From contig JAHHHO010000058.1 in NCBI GenBank assembly GCA_019359315.1, forward strand, positions 1 through 33,304: a DNA stretch of 33,304 nucleotides. Reading direction: 5' to 3'. The first letter of the stretch is position 1; every line of letters starts with the position of its first letter. This stretch comes from Myxacorys californica WJT36-NPBG1. Its GTDB lineage: Bacteria > Cyanobacteriota > Cyanobacteriia > Leptolyngbyales > Leptolyngbyaceae. Shown here piece by piece: positions 1-7,578 of the stretch. The position numbers were made by a program, and so were the translations under genes. The notes beneath the pieces were generated by a model. That model was given only the letters and a program-made list of their open reading frames with translations, searched no databases and was not told the DNA's origin.

Positions 1-81
1 CGCCAACGCTTCGAGGATTGGCGGGAAATCACGTGTTTGGAAGTTGCTGCCTAAAATCGAGCAAGGCTGAATGTTCAAGGA
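1..81 (-). pseudogene. possible C-terminal piece of a medium-chain dehydrogenase (partial)
   Basis: On the minus strand an open frame runs from a TAA at 82-84 to the window start. It reads like protein, including NFQTRDFPPILEALA. The Gly-Ser...Arg-Asp-Phe-Pro...Leu-Glu pattern recalls the region before the C-terminus of zinc-type alcohol dehydrogenases. The similarity is a guess from a short stretch. No start codon with a ribosome site is visible, so if real it is the inside of a gene cut by the neighbouring transposase remnant. Confidence 0.2.
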
Positions 82-110
82 TTATCGTACTTAATTTCGA
101 ATATTCCCGG

Positions 111-419
111 TTAAGTTGACGATACCCCGTACACTACTCCATGTTCATTCCCGCTGTACTGAAATTGCGCCATCTCGATCGCGCTTGCATACCGATGAGC
201 CAGCACCGTATCGTCAAAGCCGATGTACCCGTTCGCGGTTCCCATAAGTCGCGGCGAAACTTGTTCCCAGAGCAATCGTGGCGTTAACGTCTCGCCGCGC
301 AAATAGCGATTGATTTCGTCATGGCTCACGCCTTTCAAATGCTCCGCTCAGGTCGTGAGTGTGTAATTCACCGGACTGCTGAGCAGATATTGGCACTCAT
401 CCAGTTTTGTGATGCTCAT
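111..419 (-). pseudogene. IS701/IS4-like DDE transposase, N-terminal fragment with in-frame stop
   Basis: The minus-strand frame starts at an ATG (417-419), runs 23 codons to a TGA at 348-350, then continues in the same frame with the transposase-like text SHDEINRYLRGETLTPRLLW and GYIGFDDTVL. In this cyanobacterial transposase family the FDDTVL segment carries the first catalytic Asp. QYSGNEHGVV follows, also family-typical. After that the frame ends at 111-113. A one-base shift would let it continue as GIVNLT, close to the GIGVVN expected, so a frameshift probably follows the nonsense codon. The rest of the roughly 300-400-residue protein is missing. Family assignment is from memory of cyanobacterial homologues; inactivity is directly visible. 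Confidence 0.7.
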
Positions 420-471
420 GACGCCACTCCTCATTCACTGCCTTTTACTTTACCGCCTCCCGCTTGCGTAA

Positions 472-717
472 GTCCTGACCCTGAAAAAGCCCACCAAAGG
501 CATGATTCAGAAAGCCAAAACCTGTGGGCTATATCACCATCAAATCATGGGATGTTCCTATCCTAAAATTGCGATCGTTACCGTTCAAGACATCATCGAA
601 AATGGTGGGCGGTTGAATGTGCCCCTCAGCTTAGAAGTCCTCAAGTCTGCCCAACGCAAAACTCACGAAGAGAACGAGTTAGTGATCTTTGCAAACGCGA
701 TGAACGAAGCAGTGTAG
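472..717 (+). pseudogene. C-terminal remnant of a site-specific DNA methyltransferase
   Basis: The frame opens after a TAA at 469-471 and reads VLTLKKPTKGMIQKAKTCG, then YPKIAIVTVQDII and NVPLSLEVLKSAQRK, stopping at 715-717. The order 'KKPT..M...A...G.Y......YPKIQILT..ELL.G....P' is the usual tail of adenine/cytosine N-methylases associated with restriction systems. No catalytic (D/N)PPY motif or SAM-binding motif is present, so only the tail survives. It lies beside the transposase fragment, which suggests a rearranged restriction-modification locus. The ATG at 502 could start a 71-residue peptide, but I see no ribosome site and consider translation unlikely. Confidence 0.45.
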
Positions 718-866
718 AACCGCCGCATTGCGATCGAAATCAATTCCGTAGCAGGTGAGCGCTTCGTAAAGTGAAGCTCCAGAGGTCATAACTCGTACTT
801 GAGCAAGAGGAAACCCCACTTGCATCTAGCTAGCCTAGGCGTCAAATACTATCAAGTGGTGACACT

Positions 867-1208
867 ATGGCCGATACCAGCGTTAAAAAAGTAGATGCCC
901 ATTCTTCGCCAACAGGCGAAATGGGTCAGAAATATCTTGCCTCCGGTAAAAGTGTCTCAATGCGACTTTGGGAAAACGAAGACCCTTCAAACGAAGTCAA
1001 ACCTTCGACAACACGAGATTACGAAACCGTCGGCTACGTGATTAATGGAAAAGCTGAACTCCATCTCGAAGGGCAAATGGTTCTGCTAGAGCCTGGAAAT
1101 TCTTGGGTCGTGCCTAAAGGTGCATCTCACACCTACAAAATCTTAGAGTCGTTTACCGCCGTAGAAGCGACGAGTCCACCTGCGCAAGTACACGGGCGCG
1201 ACGAATAA
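867..1208 (+). CDS. small cupin-domain protein
   Basis: The product has 113 residues and one predicted cupin barrel. The core covers about residues 50-100, with the strand-turn pattern YETVGYVINGKAELHLEG, then LLEPGNSWVVPKGASHTY, which is cupin motif 2 (PG...W..P....H). The usual His-x-His of motif 1 is replaced by hydrophobic residues (TVGYVI), so only the motif-2 His and perhaps a Glu remain as metal ligands. This suggests a binding or degenerate cupin rather than a classic dioxygenase. There is no signal peptide. ATG at 867 follows a weak AAGTGGTG. It stands alone, 711 bases before the next gene. Function unknown. Confidence 0.8.
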   Translation: MADTSVKKVDAHSSPTGEMGQKYLASGKSVSMRLWENEDPSNEVKPSTTRDYETVGYVINGKAELHLEGQMVLLEPGNSWVVPKGASHTYKILESFTAVEATSPPAQVHGRDE

Positions 1209-1919
1209 TTTGTCTACAGCAACGTGTCCTACTCTGCACGTTAAGCTCTACAAGAAGTTAAGCTCTACAAGTCAAGCAAGGAACGGATGAAAGCAAGGAA
1301 AACAGTTTGGCAATCTGTAGTACAGATATTTTGCTCGGCAAGGTTAAAGTACACTAGTTTACCAACACTAACTTTAGACTTTCATCCGCTCCTTCAACAA
1401 TTCCATCTTGCCCCATCCCATTACTTGAAAGGACAAATTAGAGCCGTCGATTAATTTGCTTATAATAAAAAACAAGCATGTAAGCCTTTGAATCCACAAT
1501 CCAGTCTGCGTTTATTACTGACTCTGCCCAAGAAAAAGGCTTCTGCGATCGCTGTTAAATCTAACCTCTGCTTAATCTCTGTTAGCGAAGAATAGTCATG
1601 CTTCGACAAAGCTCCTAAGCGTGCCAATCTTGTTACTCTTCTTATTGTTTTTTACGTTCGTAAAACTACTCGTACATCGATTCTTCTAATTCTGCCAACT
1701 GTTCAGAATCATTGCTCTTGGTTTTGCCAAGGGTTAACTAACTTGAAAAGCGGAATATACGGAATATAAAAGTCACTCATCTCCTCAAAGAAAGCTCCTA
1801 CTAAACACGAAGTGAAACTCTATCCTTGGATAAGTTGATCTCTCTCTTAGGAAGCTACATTTGTAAACTGTAATAAATAATTATGAGAAGTATAAAGTAA
1901 CAGTAAAGCAATAAGGTAC
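1209..1919. other. 711-base non-coding stretch with short repeats
   Basis: No convincing gene. It contains a direct repeat TTAAGCTCTACAAG (1241-1254 and 1258-1271) and an inverted pair, GGAACGGATGAAAG (1279-1292) against CTTTCATCCGCTCC (1379-1392), one mismatch, 86 bases apart. A TATAAT at 1461-1466 could be a -10 box. The last 60 bases before the HDO gene are A/T-rich and probably carry its promoter. Confidence 0.5.
1279..1392. repeat. 114-bp element bounded by 14-bp inverted repeats (possible MITE or structured RNA)
   Basis: The outer arms GGAACGGATGAAAG and CTTTCATCCGCTCC are inverted with a single mismatch. The interior is non-coding and holds no obvious transposase text. No clear target-site duplication is visible, so this could also be a chance inverted repeat or a long RNA stem. 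Confidence 0.3.
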
Positions 1920-3041
1920 ATGCAAGGCAGTCTAGCTACGCCGTTAAAGACGCGGGAACTTATTCCAGCTACAACCCAGGCGCAAATCCAAAATCCATAC
2001 TACGAAGCGGAAAAAAGCTTCGGTGCGTTAATTGAGCTTGAAGATCTCGACCAGCAGCTTGATCACCCTATTGCTCAAATCAGCGATTTTGAAACAACGC
2101 TTAACCAGGCGTTGACAGAAGCCTATCAAACGCCACAGAGTTCGGACGATGCCCATTGGTTTCTTCAACGAGTGTTGTACCGAATCAATCGACTCAATCT
2201 TTTTTGGTATGACGATCTAAGCCATTACACTAATGAGCGATCGCTGTATCTGCAAAAGATTCGGAATCAGATTGAAGCTGCTTGGCAAGAGTGGGAACTG
2301 TCTCACGTCGATGCCGAGAGTTACAAGTCACTTGACTTTAAGCAAGCGTTGAGCGATCGCTACGAAGCCGATCTCAATCCTGCCCTGTCTGACGATGCGA
2401 TCTATCTCAGAGAACGCTTGTCATTTGAGGGATATCGTTATTTGATCGCGATCGCATCATTTGATGGACTGATCGAATCGAGTCGGCTCACCCGGATTTT
2501 GGGTGGGGCAGCCAACGAAGTACAGGCAACCCTTACCAGGGTGCTGATCGAGGAATATGGCAATGGTCGTCTGTCTCGAAAGCACTCTACATTTTTCGCG
2601 CTGATGATGACCGAACTCGGCTTAAACACGCAGCCCGAAGCCTATATTGATCTCGTTCCCTGGCAGGTTCTTGCCAGCACAAATCACAACTTCCTACTCA
2701 CCGAGTGCAAGCGTCACTTCCTGCGCTACAACGGGGGTTTAGCTTACTTTGAAGTTGCTGGGCCTTCTGCCTACCGCAACTATCTCGCTGCCGCTCAGCG
2801 CCTCGGCCTCTCCGATGATGCTATGGGATATTGGGAACTCCACATCCGCGAAGACGAGCGACACGGACGCTGGATGGTTGAAAATGTGACGCTGCCGCTA
2901 GTGGACATGTATCCCAACGAAGCGTGGCAACTGGTATTGGGCTACGACCAAGAAAAGATCATGGGCGAACGTGCGAGCGAGGCAGTCGTGGTGCGGCTGC
3001 GTCAATGGGAAGCTGAGCCGCTGCCTGTGGTTTCTCCTTAA
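1920..3041 (+). CDS. heme-oxygenase-like diiron oxidase (HDO), iron-containing redox enzyme family
   Basis: This is a soluble protein of 373 residues, first gene of a three-gene plus-strand unit. The C-terminal half is an HDO helical bundle (Haem_oxygenas_2 type). Candidate metal ligands are Glu186, Glu212, His222, Glu278, His308, Asp312 and His315; the last three sit in HIREDERH. The spacings (26, 10, 56, 30, 4, 3) equal those I recall for the diiron site of the N-oxygenase SznF, offset by three residues. The family uses O2 and two irons to N-hydroxylate amines, cleave C-C bonds or cut fatty acids; the substrate here cannot be read. The N-terminal 150 residues are helical and unassigned. There is no fused cupin as in SznF. 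ATG at 1920 follows TAAGG at good distance. A 61-base gap with a hairpin separates it from the methyltransferase. Confidence 0.82.
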   Translation: MQGSLATPLKTRELIPATTQAQIQNPYYEAEKSFGALIELEDLDQQLDHPIAQISDFETTLNQALTEAYQTPQSSDDAHWFLQRVLYRINRLNLFWYDDLSHYTNERSLYLQKIRNQIEAAWQEWELSHVDAESYKSLDFKQALSDRYEADLNPALSDDAIYLRERLSFEGYRYLIAIASFDGLIESSRLTRILGGAANEVQATLTRVLIEEYGNGRLSRKHSTFFALMMTELGLNTQPEAYIDLVPWQVLASTNHNFLLTECKRHFLRYNGGLAYFEVAGPSAYRNYLAAAQRLGLSDDAMGYWELHIREDERHGRWMVENVTLPLVDMYPNEAWQLVLGYDQEKIMGERASEAVVVRLRQWEAEPLPVVSP

Positions 3042-3046
3042 AGCGA

Positions 3047-3066
3047 GCTTGACTTTAAGCAAGCTC
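3047..3066 (+). repeat. intergenic hairpin containing a 17-bp copy of an upstream coding segment
   Basis: Just after the HDO stop, GAGCTTG and CAAGCTC form a 7-bp stem around ACTTTAAG. There is no T-run, so it is more likely an mRNA processing or stability element than a full terminator. The 17-mer CTTGACTTTAAGCAAGC at 3048-3064 is identical to 2331-2347 inside the HDO gene, where it encodes LDFKQA. Confidence 0.55.
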
Positions 3067-3101
3067 TGACGGGTGCAACGCATAATTTATGGGATGACTC
3101 T

Positions 3102-3875
3102 ATGACACTCACTGGATCTCGCGTGCGGCGATCGCACGTCCCTTCTCAGGGCTTACCTGATGTAACTCCTGCTTACTCTCAGCAAGAAGTATTCTTCTGT
3201 CCTGAAGAATCTCATTTCTATTCTCATTGTTTAGAGCGGTTAGTATTCAATCGCTATCGTGATTCCAACAGCATTATCGAATTTGGCTCTGGTGATGGTA
3301 GTCCTGTTATTAATGCGTTGATACGAAGCCAGTTTAACGGAACGATTCAGGGCTACGAGCTAAATCCTTCTGCTTCTCAAGTTGCTCGTTCTAGAGTCTC
3401 CCAGTGTGAACTAGACCAGAAATATGTTGTTCACAATCGGTCGTTTTTTGACGCTGATGTTCCCAATGCGGATTGTTTGATTGCCAATCCACCTTACTTG
3501 CCTGCCCCAGATAACGACATCTGTATGCCTCTGTTGCATGGTGGCGACGATGGCGCAACGATCACAAACAAACTTCTAACGTTAGATTGTCCCAACGTCA
3601 TGGTGCTGATCTCTAGCTATTCAAACCCAGTGGAGACCATTGAACAGGGACTGGATCACGGATACGCAGTTGCAGATTTTATGGTGACGCCGCTTCAGTT
3701 TGGTTACTATAGTTCTGAGCCAAAGGTGAGAAACTGCATTTCAAAACTGCGTCAAAATCAACAAGCATTCTATTCTCAGAACATCTATTTTCTGGCTGGC
3801 GTTCTGTTTACAAAGCAGGAACTTGGTGCGATCGATATCTCTAACGAGTTGATCAAAGTGATGACTGCTTTGTGA
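3102..3875 (+). CDS. class I SAM-dependent methyltransferase, HemK/PrmC-like
   Basis: The product has 257 residues and a Rossmann methyltransferase fold. Motif I is IIEFGSGDGSP (about residues 58-68), the acidic strand-2 end is GYELNPS (84-90), and the catalytic-loop motif is NPPY (129-132), typical of enzymes that methylate amide or exocyclic amino nitrogens (PrmC/HemK and N6-adenine types). The rest of the PrmC N-terminal domain is missing, so it is probably not the release-factor enzyme itself. It lies 60 bases after the HDO gene and 21 before the glycosyltransferase, on the same strand, so co-transcription is likely. A small-molecule or protein nitrogen substrate is inference. Confidence 0.8.
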   Translation: MTLTGSRVRRSHVPSQGLPDVTPAYSQQEVFFCPEESHFYSHCLERLVFNRYRDSNSIIEFGSGDGSPVINALIRSQFNGTIQGYELNPSASQVARSRVSQCELDQKYVVHNRSFFDADVPNADCLIANPPYLPAPDNDICMPLLHGGDDGATITNKLLTLDCPNVMVLISSYSNPVETIEQGLDHGYAVADFMVTPLQFGYYSSEPKVRNCISKLRQNQQAFYSQNIYFLAGVLFTKQELGAIDISNELIKVMTAL

Positions 3876-3896
3876 TGTTTTACCAATGTTTCTATC

Positions 3897-4739
3897 ATGG
3901 CAACTGTTGATATCCTCATTCCTACTTACAATCGTCCAGCCGCGTTAGCGGTAACGTTGACGAGTTTGATCGCTCAAACATACAAGGATTTTAGAGTCAT
4001 CATCTCGGATCAGACTGAAAGTAGGGATACAGAGAGTGAGGATGGAGGAGTGATCGCTGCCGGAGAGGTGCAAGCGGTACTGCGAGTATTACGTTCCAGC
4101 CTTGGAGGCGTCTCTGACCCAGTTCAAACCCATCGGCACTTGCCGCGACGAGGCATGGCAGAGCATCGTCAATTTTTGCTTGATCAAGCCACTGCCCCCT
4201 ACGCTCTCTTTCTAGATGACGATTTGATTCTAGAATCTTATGTCGTTGAGCAGATGCTGACCGCAATTCAGGATGAAGAGTGCGGTTTTGTGGGGAGCGG
4301 CTTGATTGGGTTGAGCTTTCTGAATGACGTACGCCCTGATCAGCAAGCGATTGAATTTTGGGAAGGCTCTGTTCGACCCGAATCCTTGCATCCCGGAATG
4401 CCGCAGTGGGAGCGCTGGAAGCTTCACAATGCGGCAAATCTCTATCACATTCAGCAAAATCTCGCCCTCACGCCCCAGAACACTCGTAAGTATCGAGTGG
4501 CTTGGGTCGGAGGGTGCGTTCTATATGACGTGGCAAAACTTCGTAGTGTGGGAGGGTTCAGCTTCTGGCGTGATCTTCCTGAAAACCACTGTGGCGAAGA
4601 TGTGTTAGCGCAACAGCGAGTGATGGCGCAATATGGAGGATGTGGTATTCTTCCGTCGGGAGTTTATCACCAAGAATTGGAGACGACAATCTACGATCGC
4701 AGCAACAATGCACCCGTAATGCTTCCCTTAGCAACCTAA
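3897..4739 (+). CDS. family 2 glycosyltransferase
   Basis: The product has 280 residues and a GT-A fold. The N-terminus VDILIPTYNRPAALAVTL is the standard nucleotide-sugar-binding start of GT2. YALFLDDDLILE (about residues 102-113) supplies the metal-binding Asp motif, and the NHCGEDVLAQQRV segment near residue 230 gives the 'ED' catalytic-base motif. There is no transmembrane segment, so it is a soluble or peripheral inverting transferase. Acceptor and donor cannot be read. ATG at 3897 is only 21 bases after the methyltransferase stop, so it is the last gene of the HDO-methyltransferase-glycosyltransferase unit. A strong hairpin follows at 4765-4804. Confidence 0.85.
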   Translation: MATVDILIPTYNRPAALAVTLTSLIAQTYKDFRVIISDQTESRDTESEDGGVIAAGEVQAVLRVLRSSLGGVSDPVQTHRHLPRRGMAEHRQFLLDQATAPYALFLDDDLILESYVVEQMLTAIQDEECGFVGSGLIGLSFLNDVRPDQQAIEFWEGSVRPESLHPGMPQWERWKLHNAANLYHIQQNLALTPQNTRKYRVAWVGGCVLYDVAKLRSVGGFSFWRDLPENHCGEDVLAQQRVMAQYGGCGILPSGVYHQELETTIYDRSNNAPVMLPLAT

Positions 4740-4764
4740 TACCAGCAAACAAAAATTACCCATA

Positions 4765-4804
4765 ACAAGAATGGCTGCTTCAGGATTGAGGCAGCCGTTC
4801 TTGT
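4765..4804. terminator. bidirectional hairpin terminator between convergent genes
   Basis: ACAAGAATGGCTGCTTCA pairs with TGAGGCAGCCGTTCTTGT, 18 base pairs with two G-U pairs if read as RNA, around a GGAT loop. The plus side lacks a T-run. On the minus side ATTTTTG follows about ten bases on, so termination of the gene at 4855-6045 is the better case. It closes both transcription units. Confidence 0.75.
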
Positions 4805-4854
4805 CATCGAGTGGAAGGATTCATAATCAATCCTGATTACCAATCCTTAGCAAT

Positions 4855-6045
4855 TTAGAATCCGCCGAAGTTATAACCAACCCCTACCCGAATTCCGACA
4901 GCCGCTTGTCCTGTTACAGAAGCGTTGACGGCTGCTGTTGCAGTAAATTGAGGCGAGATAGGCACATCAACACCACCTGTTAATAGTAAAGCAACATCTC
5001 CACCATCACCCGTTGAAACGGCTGCTCCAATTCCAACAAAAGGAGCGATCGGAACACCTAGCGCACCTCCTACTGGGCCTGCTGGGCCTGCGCCAAAGTT
5101 AAAGTCATAGGTGATGGGCAGCAAAATAGTCACATCATCCGAAAACTGAACCGATGGGCGAGCGGAGAAAGAACGAGTCAAGCCAATCTTACTAAAGAGT
5201 TCAAAACTGGTCTCGCCCAGCGCTGTATCACCATCACCAACACCAACGTTAGCGCCAATACCCACATAGCTAGAACCAGAACGAGTAGCGCGACCCGGTG
5301 TGATTGGTGGTATCAGGTTGTTGTTTGGAGTTGTGGTATCCGGTGTTGTACCTGGAGTGAATTGGGGTGTTACAGGCGTGGTTGAATCCGGTGTGGTCGT
5401 TCCAGGTGTTGTCCCAGGCGTGGTTGAATCTGGTGTAGTCGTTCCAGGTGTGGTTGAATCCGGTGTGGTTGAATCCGGTGTGGTTGGAGATTGAAATTGC
5501 GGCGTTGTGGTACTTGGTTGAGTTCCACCAGGCGAGATAATGGTTGGACTGGTCCTGTTTGGAGTAATACCACCCGGAACAGTATCAGGAACGGTAGATG
5601 GATTCCGCGTTCCTGGTGTGGTCGCAGGAACACTTGGAACAGCATTCGGATCGGTAGTACCGGGACTCGTTGCACCCGGATCAATACGCGGAACCGTATC
5701 AGGAACGGTAGATGGGTTGCGTGTACCAGGCGTAGTCGGTGAACCCGATGAACCACCACTAGACTGTGCCAATAAAATTGCTTCGGGAGCTTGGCTTAAT
5801 AGTGCTGATGCTTTTGTGACCGAGTGACCTGGAATAGGAGCCGCAACTTTAGCAGAGGTCTGTAGTGTAGTTCCTTCTAAATATGAAGCGTTTGAGTCTG
5901 CCCGTGTAACTTGATTAGATAAAGCAGAAGTCGCGTCTGTGGTGTCTGGTTCTTCTGCTTGCGCTTTGACAGTTCCAGCAAAAACCGTAAGCATCGCGAT
6001 GCTTAGCGGTAGAAGGATTTTTTTATTAACTAGGTTCAGGGTCAT
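4855..6045 (-). CDS. exported Pro/Thr-rich protein with C-terminal outer-membrane beta-barrel-like domain
   Basis: From ATG at 6045 the product has 396 residues; an upstream ATG at 6099 would add 18 polar residues before the signal peptide, so I prefer the internal start. Residues 1-30 are a signal peptide ending KAQA. Residues about 100-250 are low-complexity linker rich in Pro, Thr, Ser and Asp, with a 16-residue exact repeat TTPGTRNPSTVPDTVP (104-119 and 142-157) and many TTPDSTTPG units. The last 140 residues alternate small and hydrophobic positions (VGIGANVGVG, VPISPQFTATAAVN) and end in YNFGGF, the aromatic C-terminus of outer-membrane barrels. Role unknown; a surface or periplasm-spanning protein is inferred. 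Confidence 0.8.
   Translation of the reverse strand: MTLNLVNKKILLPLSIAMLTVFAGTVKAQAEEPDTTDATSALSNQVTRADSNASYLEGTTLQTSAKVAAPIPGHSVTKASALLSQAPEAILLAQSSGGSSGSPTTPGTRNPSTVPDTVPRIDPGATSPGTTDPNAVPSVPATTPGTRNPSTVPDTVPGGITPNRTSPTIISPGGTQPSTTTPQFQSPTTPDSTTPDSTTPGTTTPDSTTPGTTPGTTTPDSTTPVTPQFTPGTTPDTTTPNNNLIPPITPGRATRSGSSYVGIGANVGVGDGDTALGETSFELFSKIGLTRSFSARPSVQFSDDVTILLPITYDFNFGAGPAGPVGGALGVPIAPFVGIGAAVSTGDGGDVALLLTGGVDVPISPQFTATAAVNASVTGQAAVGIRVGVGYNFGGF
5330..5500. repeat. in-frame minisatellite-like repeats in the Pro/Thr linker
   Basis: On the plus strand, near-identical units such as GTGGTTGAATCCGGTGTGGT and CGTTCCAGGTGT recur 8-10 times at 15-30 base steps, always multiples of three. Copy-number change would alter linker length without shifting the frame. 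Confidence 0.7.
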
Positions 6046-6228
6046 AGGTTCTGCTAACGTCCGAAGCGTTGTGCGCTTGTGGGTAATGAAGACAGGCAAT
6101 AAATCGCAGCCTTTACCTATGAGCGTAGAGCGCTCGATTTGTTGGAACCTCTCTCTAAAGAAGGAAAATTTTTAGGGAACAGGCTACAGAGTATCTCAGG
6201 ATTGGTAGAATCCTTCAGAATCAAGCTT

Positions 6229-7578
6229 CTAGCCTTTCAATCGAGTTGCAAAGTTTTGCGATCGCGTCGGCGATAAGCTACGGGCTTTTAAGATAGCTGC
6301 TGCTAAAAATGCGTAGGATAAGATGCCCACCAGCGCTAGAACAACTGGGCTAACCCACCCCATTGCATTCCAGAGCGCATGCAGCCCAGCGGCGGTCAGA
6401 TAGCCAATGGTCAGAATCACGGCACTTTGTTTCGGTTTTAAAACACTTAGCCCAATGAAATATCCCAGATAGCCGCTATACGCCATATGACCCGAAATAG
6501 ACCCTAGCAAGCGAGGAATGAGGAGTTGTAGTCCCCTTAATTGATTTAGTCCTTCACCAACTTGTAGCGTCGTGTTTTGAATGATTTCTGGAACGTACTG
6601 TCCCAAGGTTTCCAGCAGCGTGAACCCAACAGCGGACGCGGCTCCTAGCAAGATACCATCCAATGGCTCCCAGATGCCAACGCGACTATTCCACGGCGCG
6701 GGCAGAAATCGTCCGATCGCAAATAGCGCGAGTAGAGGAAGCGCCTTCAGCAATTCTTCCATCAAGCCTGCACCAAAAAACATCCGGATCAGCAGCACTA
6801 AGAAGCTGATTGATTCTCCGTCTTCTGGCACATGTCCGGGCAAGACTTGTCGAAACAGCCAGATCGACAGGGGTAAAACCGGACTTCTGAGCAGAGCAAT
6901 CGTGCCTAATGCCGCCGCAACCGGAACCCACCACGGTTTGTGCTTGCCGCAGAGTTGATAGACAAAATAGTAAGCGGCTAGGGCTAAATATCCAGCAATT
7001 AGCAGATTGAAGACGATCGCCTGTCCAACGGCCAAGAACATCGCTACCACGAACCCAATGGTGATCATACTGGGCGCGAGATAGGCTTTTTGCGTCAAAT
7101 CTCGCCCTGTGGAGAGGATCGGGAACAGTTGGGTGAACGTGACTCTTTCTTCGACGATGGGAGCGACAGGAGTCTCTTGAGGAGGTAAAGTCAAGACTTC
7201 GAGAGTCTGAGACTGATGCTCTTGAGCGCAATACTCGAAAATATATTCAGGTCCACTCTGTCCTAGCGTGATGCGATCGCGGCTTTGCAACATCTGACAA
7301 CCGCGCAACCGTTTTCCATTCAAATAGGTACCATTCGAGCTATCGAGATCACAAACCCACCACCTTGGCACTGTTCCTGGCTCGGCAACAGGGCGCACCT
7401 CGACATGACGCCGCGACACAGAAGCGTGTAAAACCGGATCGACCACAATATGACAGCGAGGATCTCGCCCAATTGCCACGATATGGTCAGCATAAAGGGG
7501 ATAGGAGTGCTTGGAAGCAGGTTTACCGGGGGTCGGCACGTGCCGCAAGCTAGCGATCGCAGATGATTCACCCGTCAT
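6229..7578 (-). CDS. FHA domain fused to PrsW-type intramembrane protease
   Basis: The product has 449 residues. Residues about 30-115 are a forkhead-associated domain: IGRDPRCHIVV, SVSRRHVEV and LDSSNGTYLNG contain the conserved Gly-Arg, Ser-Arg-His and Asn-Gly that bind phosphothreonine. Residues 165-445 hold about eight transmembrane helices with the PrsW signature: MEELLK (Glu274, Glu275, Lys278), TLLET (Glu323), SGHMAYSGY (His364) and LHALWN (His400). PrsW in Bacillus cleaves the anti-sigma factor RsiW; here phospho-signalling through the cytoplasmic FHA domain may gate membrane proteolysis (inference). ATG at 7578 has no strong ribosome site. No terminator is obvious after the stop. Confidence 0.9.
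   Translation of the reverse strand: MTGESSAIASLRHVPTPGKPASKHSYPLYADHIVAIGRDPRCHIVVDPVLHASVSRRHVEVRPVAEPGTVPRWWVCDLDSSNGTYLNGKRLRGCQMLQSRDRITLGQSGPEYIFEYCAQEHQSQTLEVLTLPPQETPVAPIVEERVTFTQLFPILSTGRDLTQKAYLAPSMITIGFVVAMFLAVGQAIVFNLLIAGYLALAAYYFVYQLCGKHKPWWVPVAAALGTIALLRSPVLPLSIWLFRQVLPGHVPEDGESISFLVLLIRMFFGAGLMEELLKALPLLALFAIGRFLPAPWNSRVGIWEPLDGILLGAASAVGFTLLETLGQYVPEIIQNTTLQVGEGLNQLRGLQLLIPRLLGSISGHMAYSGYLGYFIGLSVLKPKQSAVILTIGYLTAAGLHALWNAMGWVSPVVLALVGILSYAFLAAAILKARSLSPTRSQNFATRLKG

Noticed and set aside
321-566. 81-residue plus-strand frame
   Set aside because: It is antisense to the transposase remnant and overlaps the methylase tail; composition is not protein-like.
679-825. 48-residue minus-strand frame with protein-like text (GASLYEALTCYGIDFD)
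   Set aside because: It overlaps the methylase remnant on the other strand, has no ribosome site, and I recognise no family. It could be another gene scrap.
867-3041. Idea that the separate cupin supplies the missing SznF cupin function for the HDO
   Set aside because: The cupin lacks the motif-1 His-x-His, lies 711 bases away with a repeat-rich gap, and nothing shows co-regulation.
4000-4437. 145-residue minus-strand frame
   Set aside because: Antisense to the well-supported GT2 gene, with no motif.
5300-5827. Several plus-strand frames rich in Val/Gly
   Set aside because: They are the reverse reading of the Pro/Thr repeat linker.
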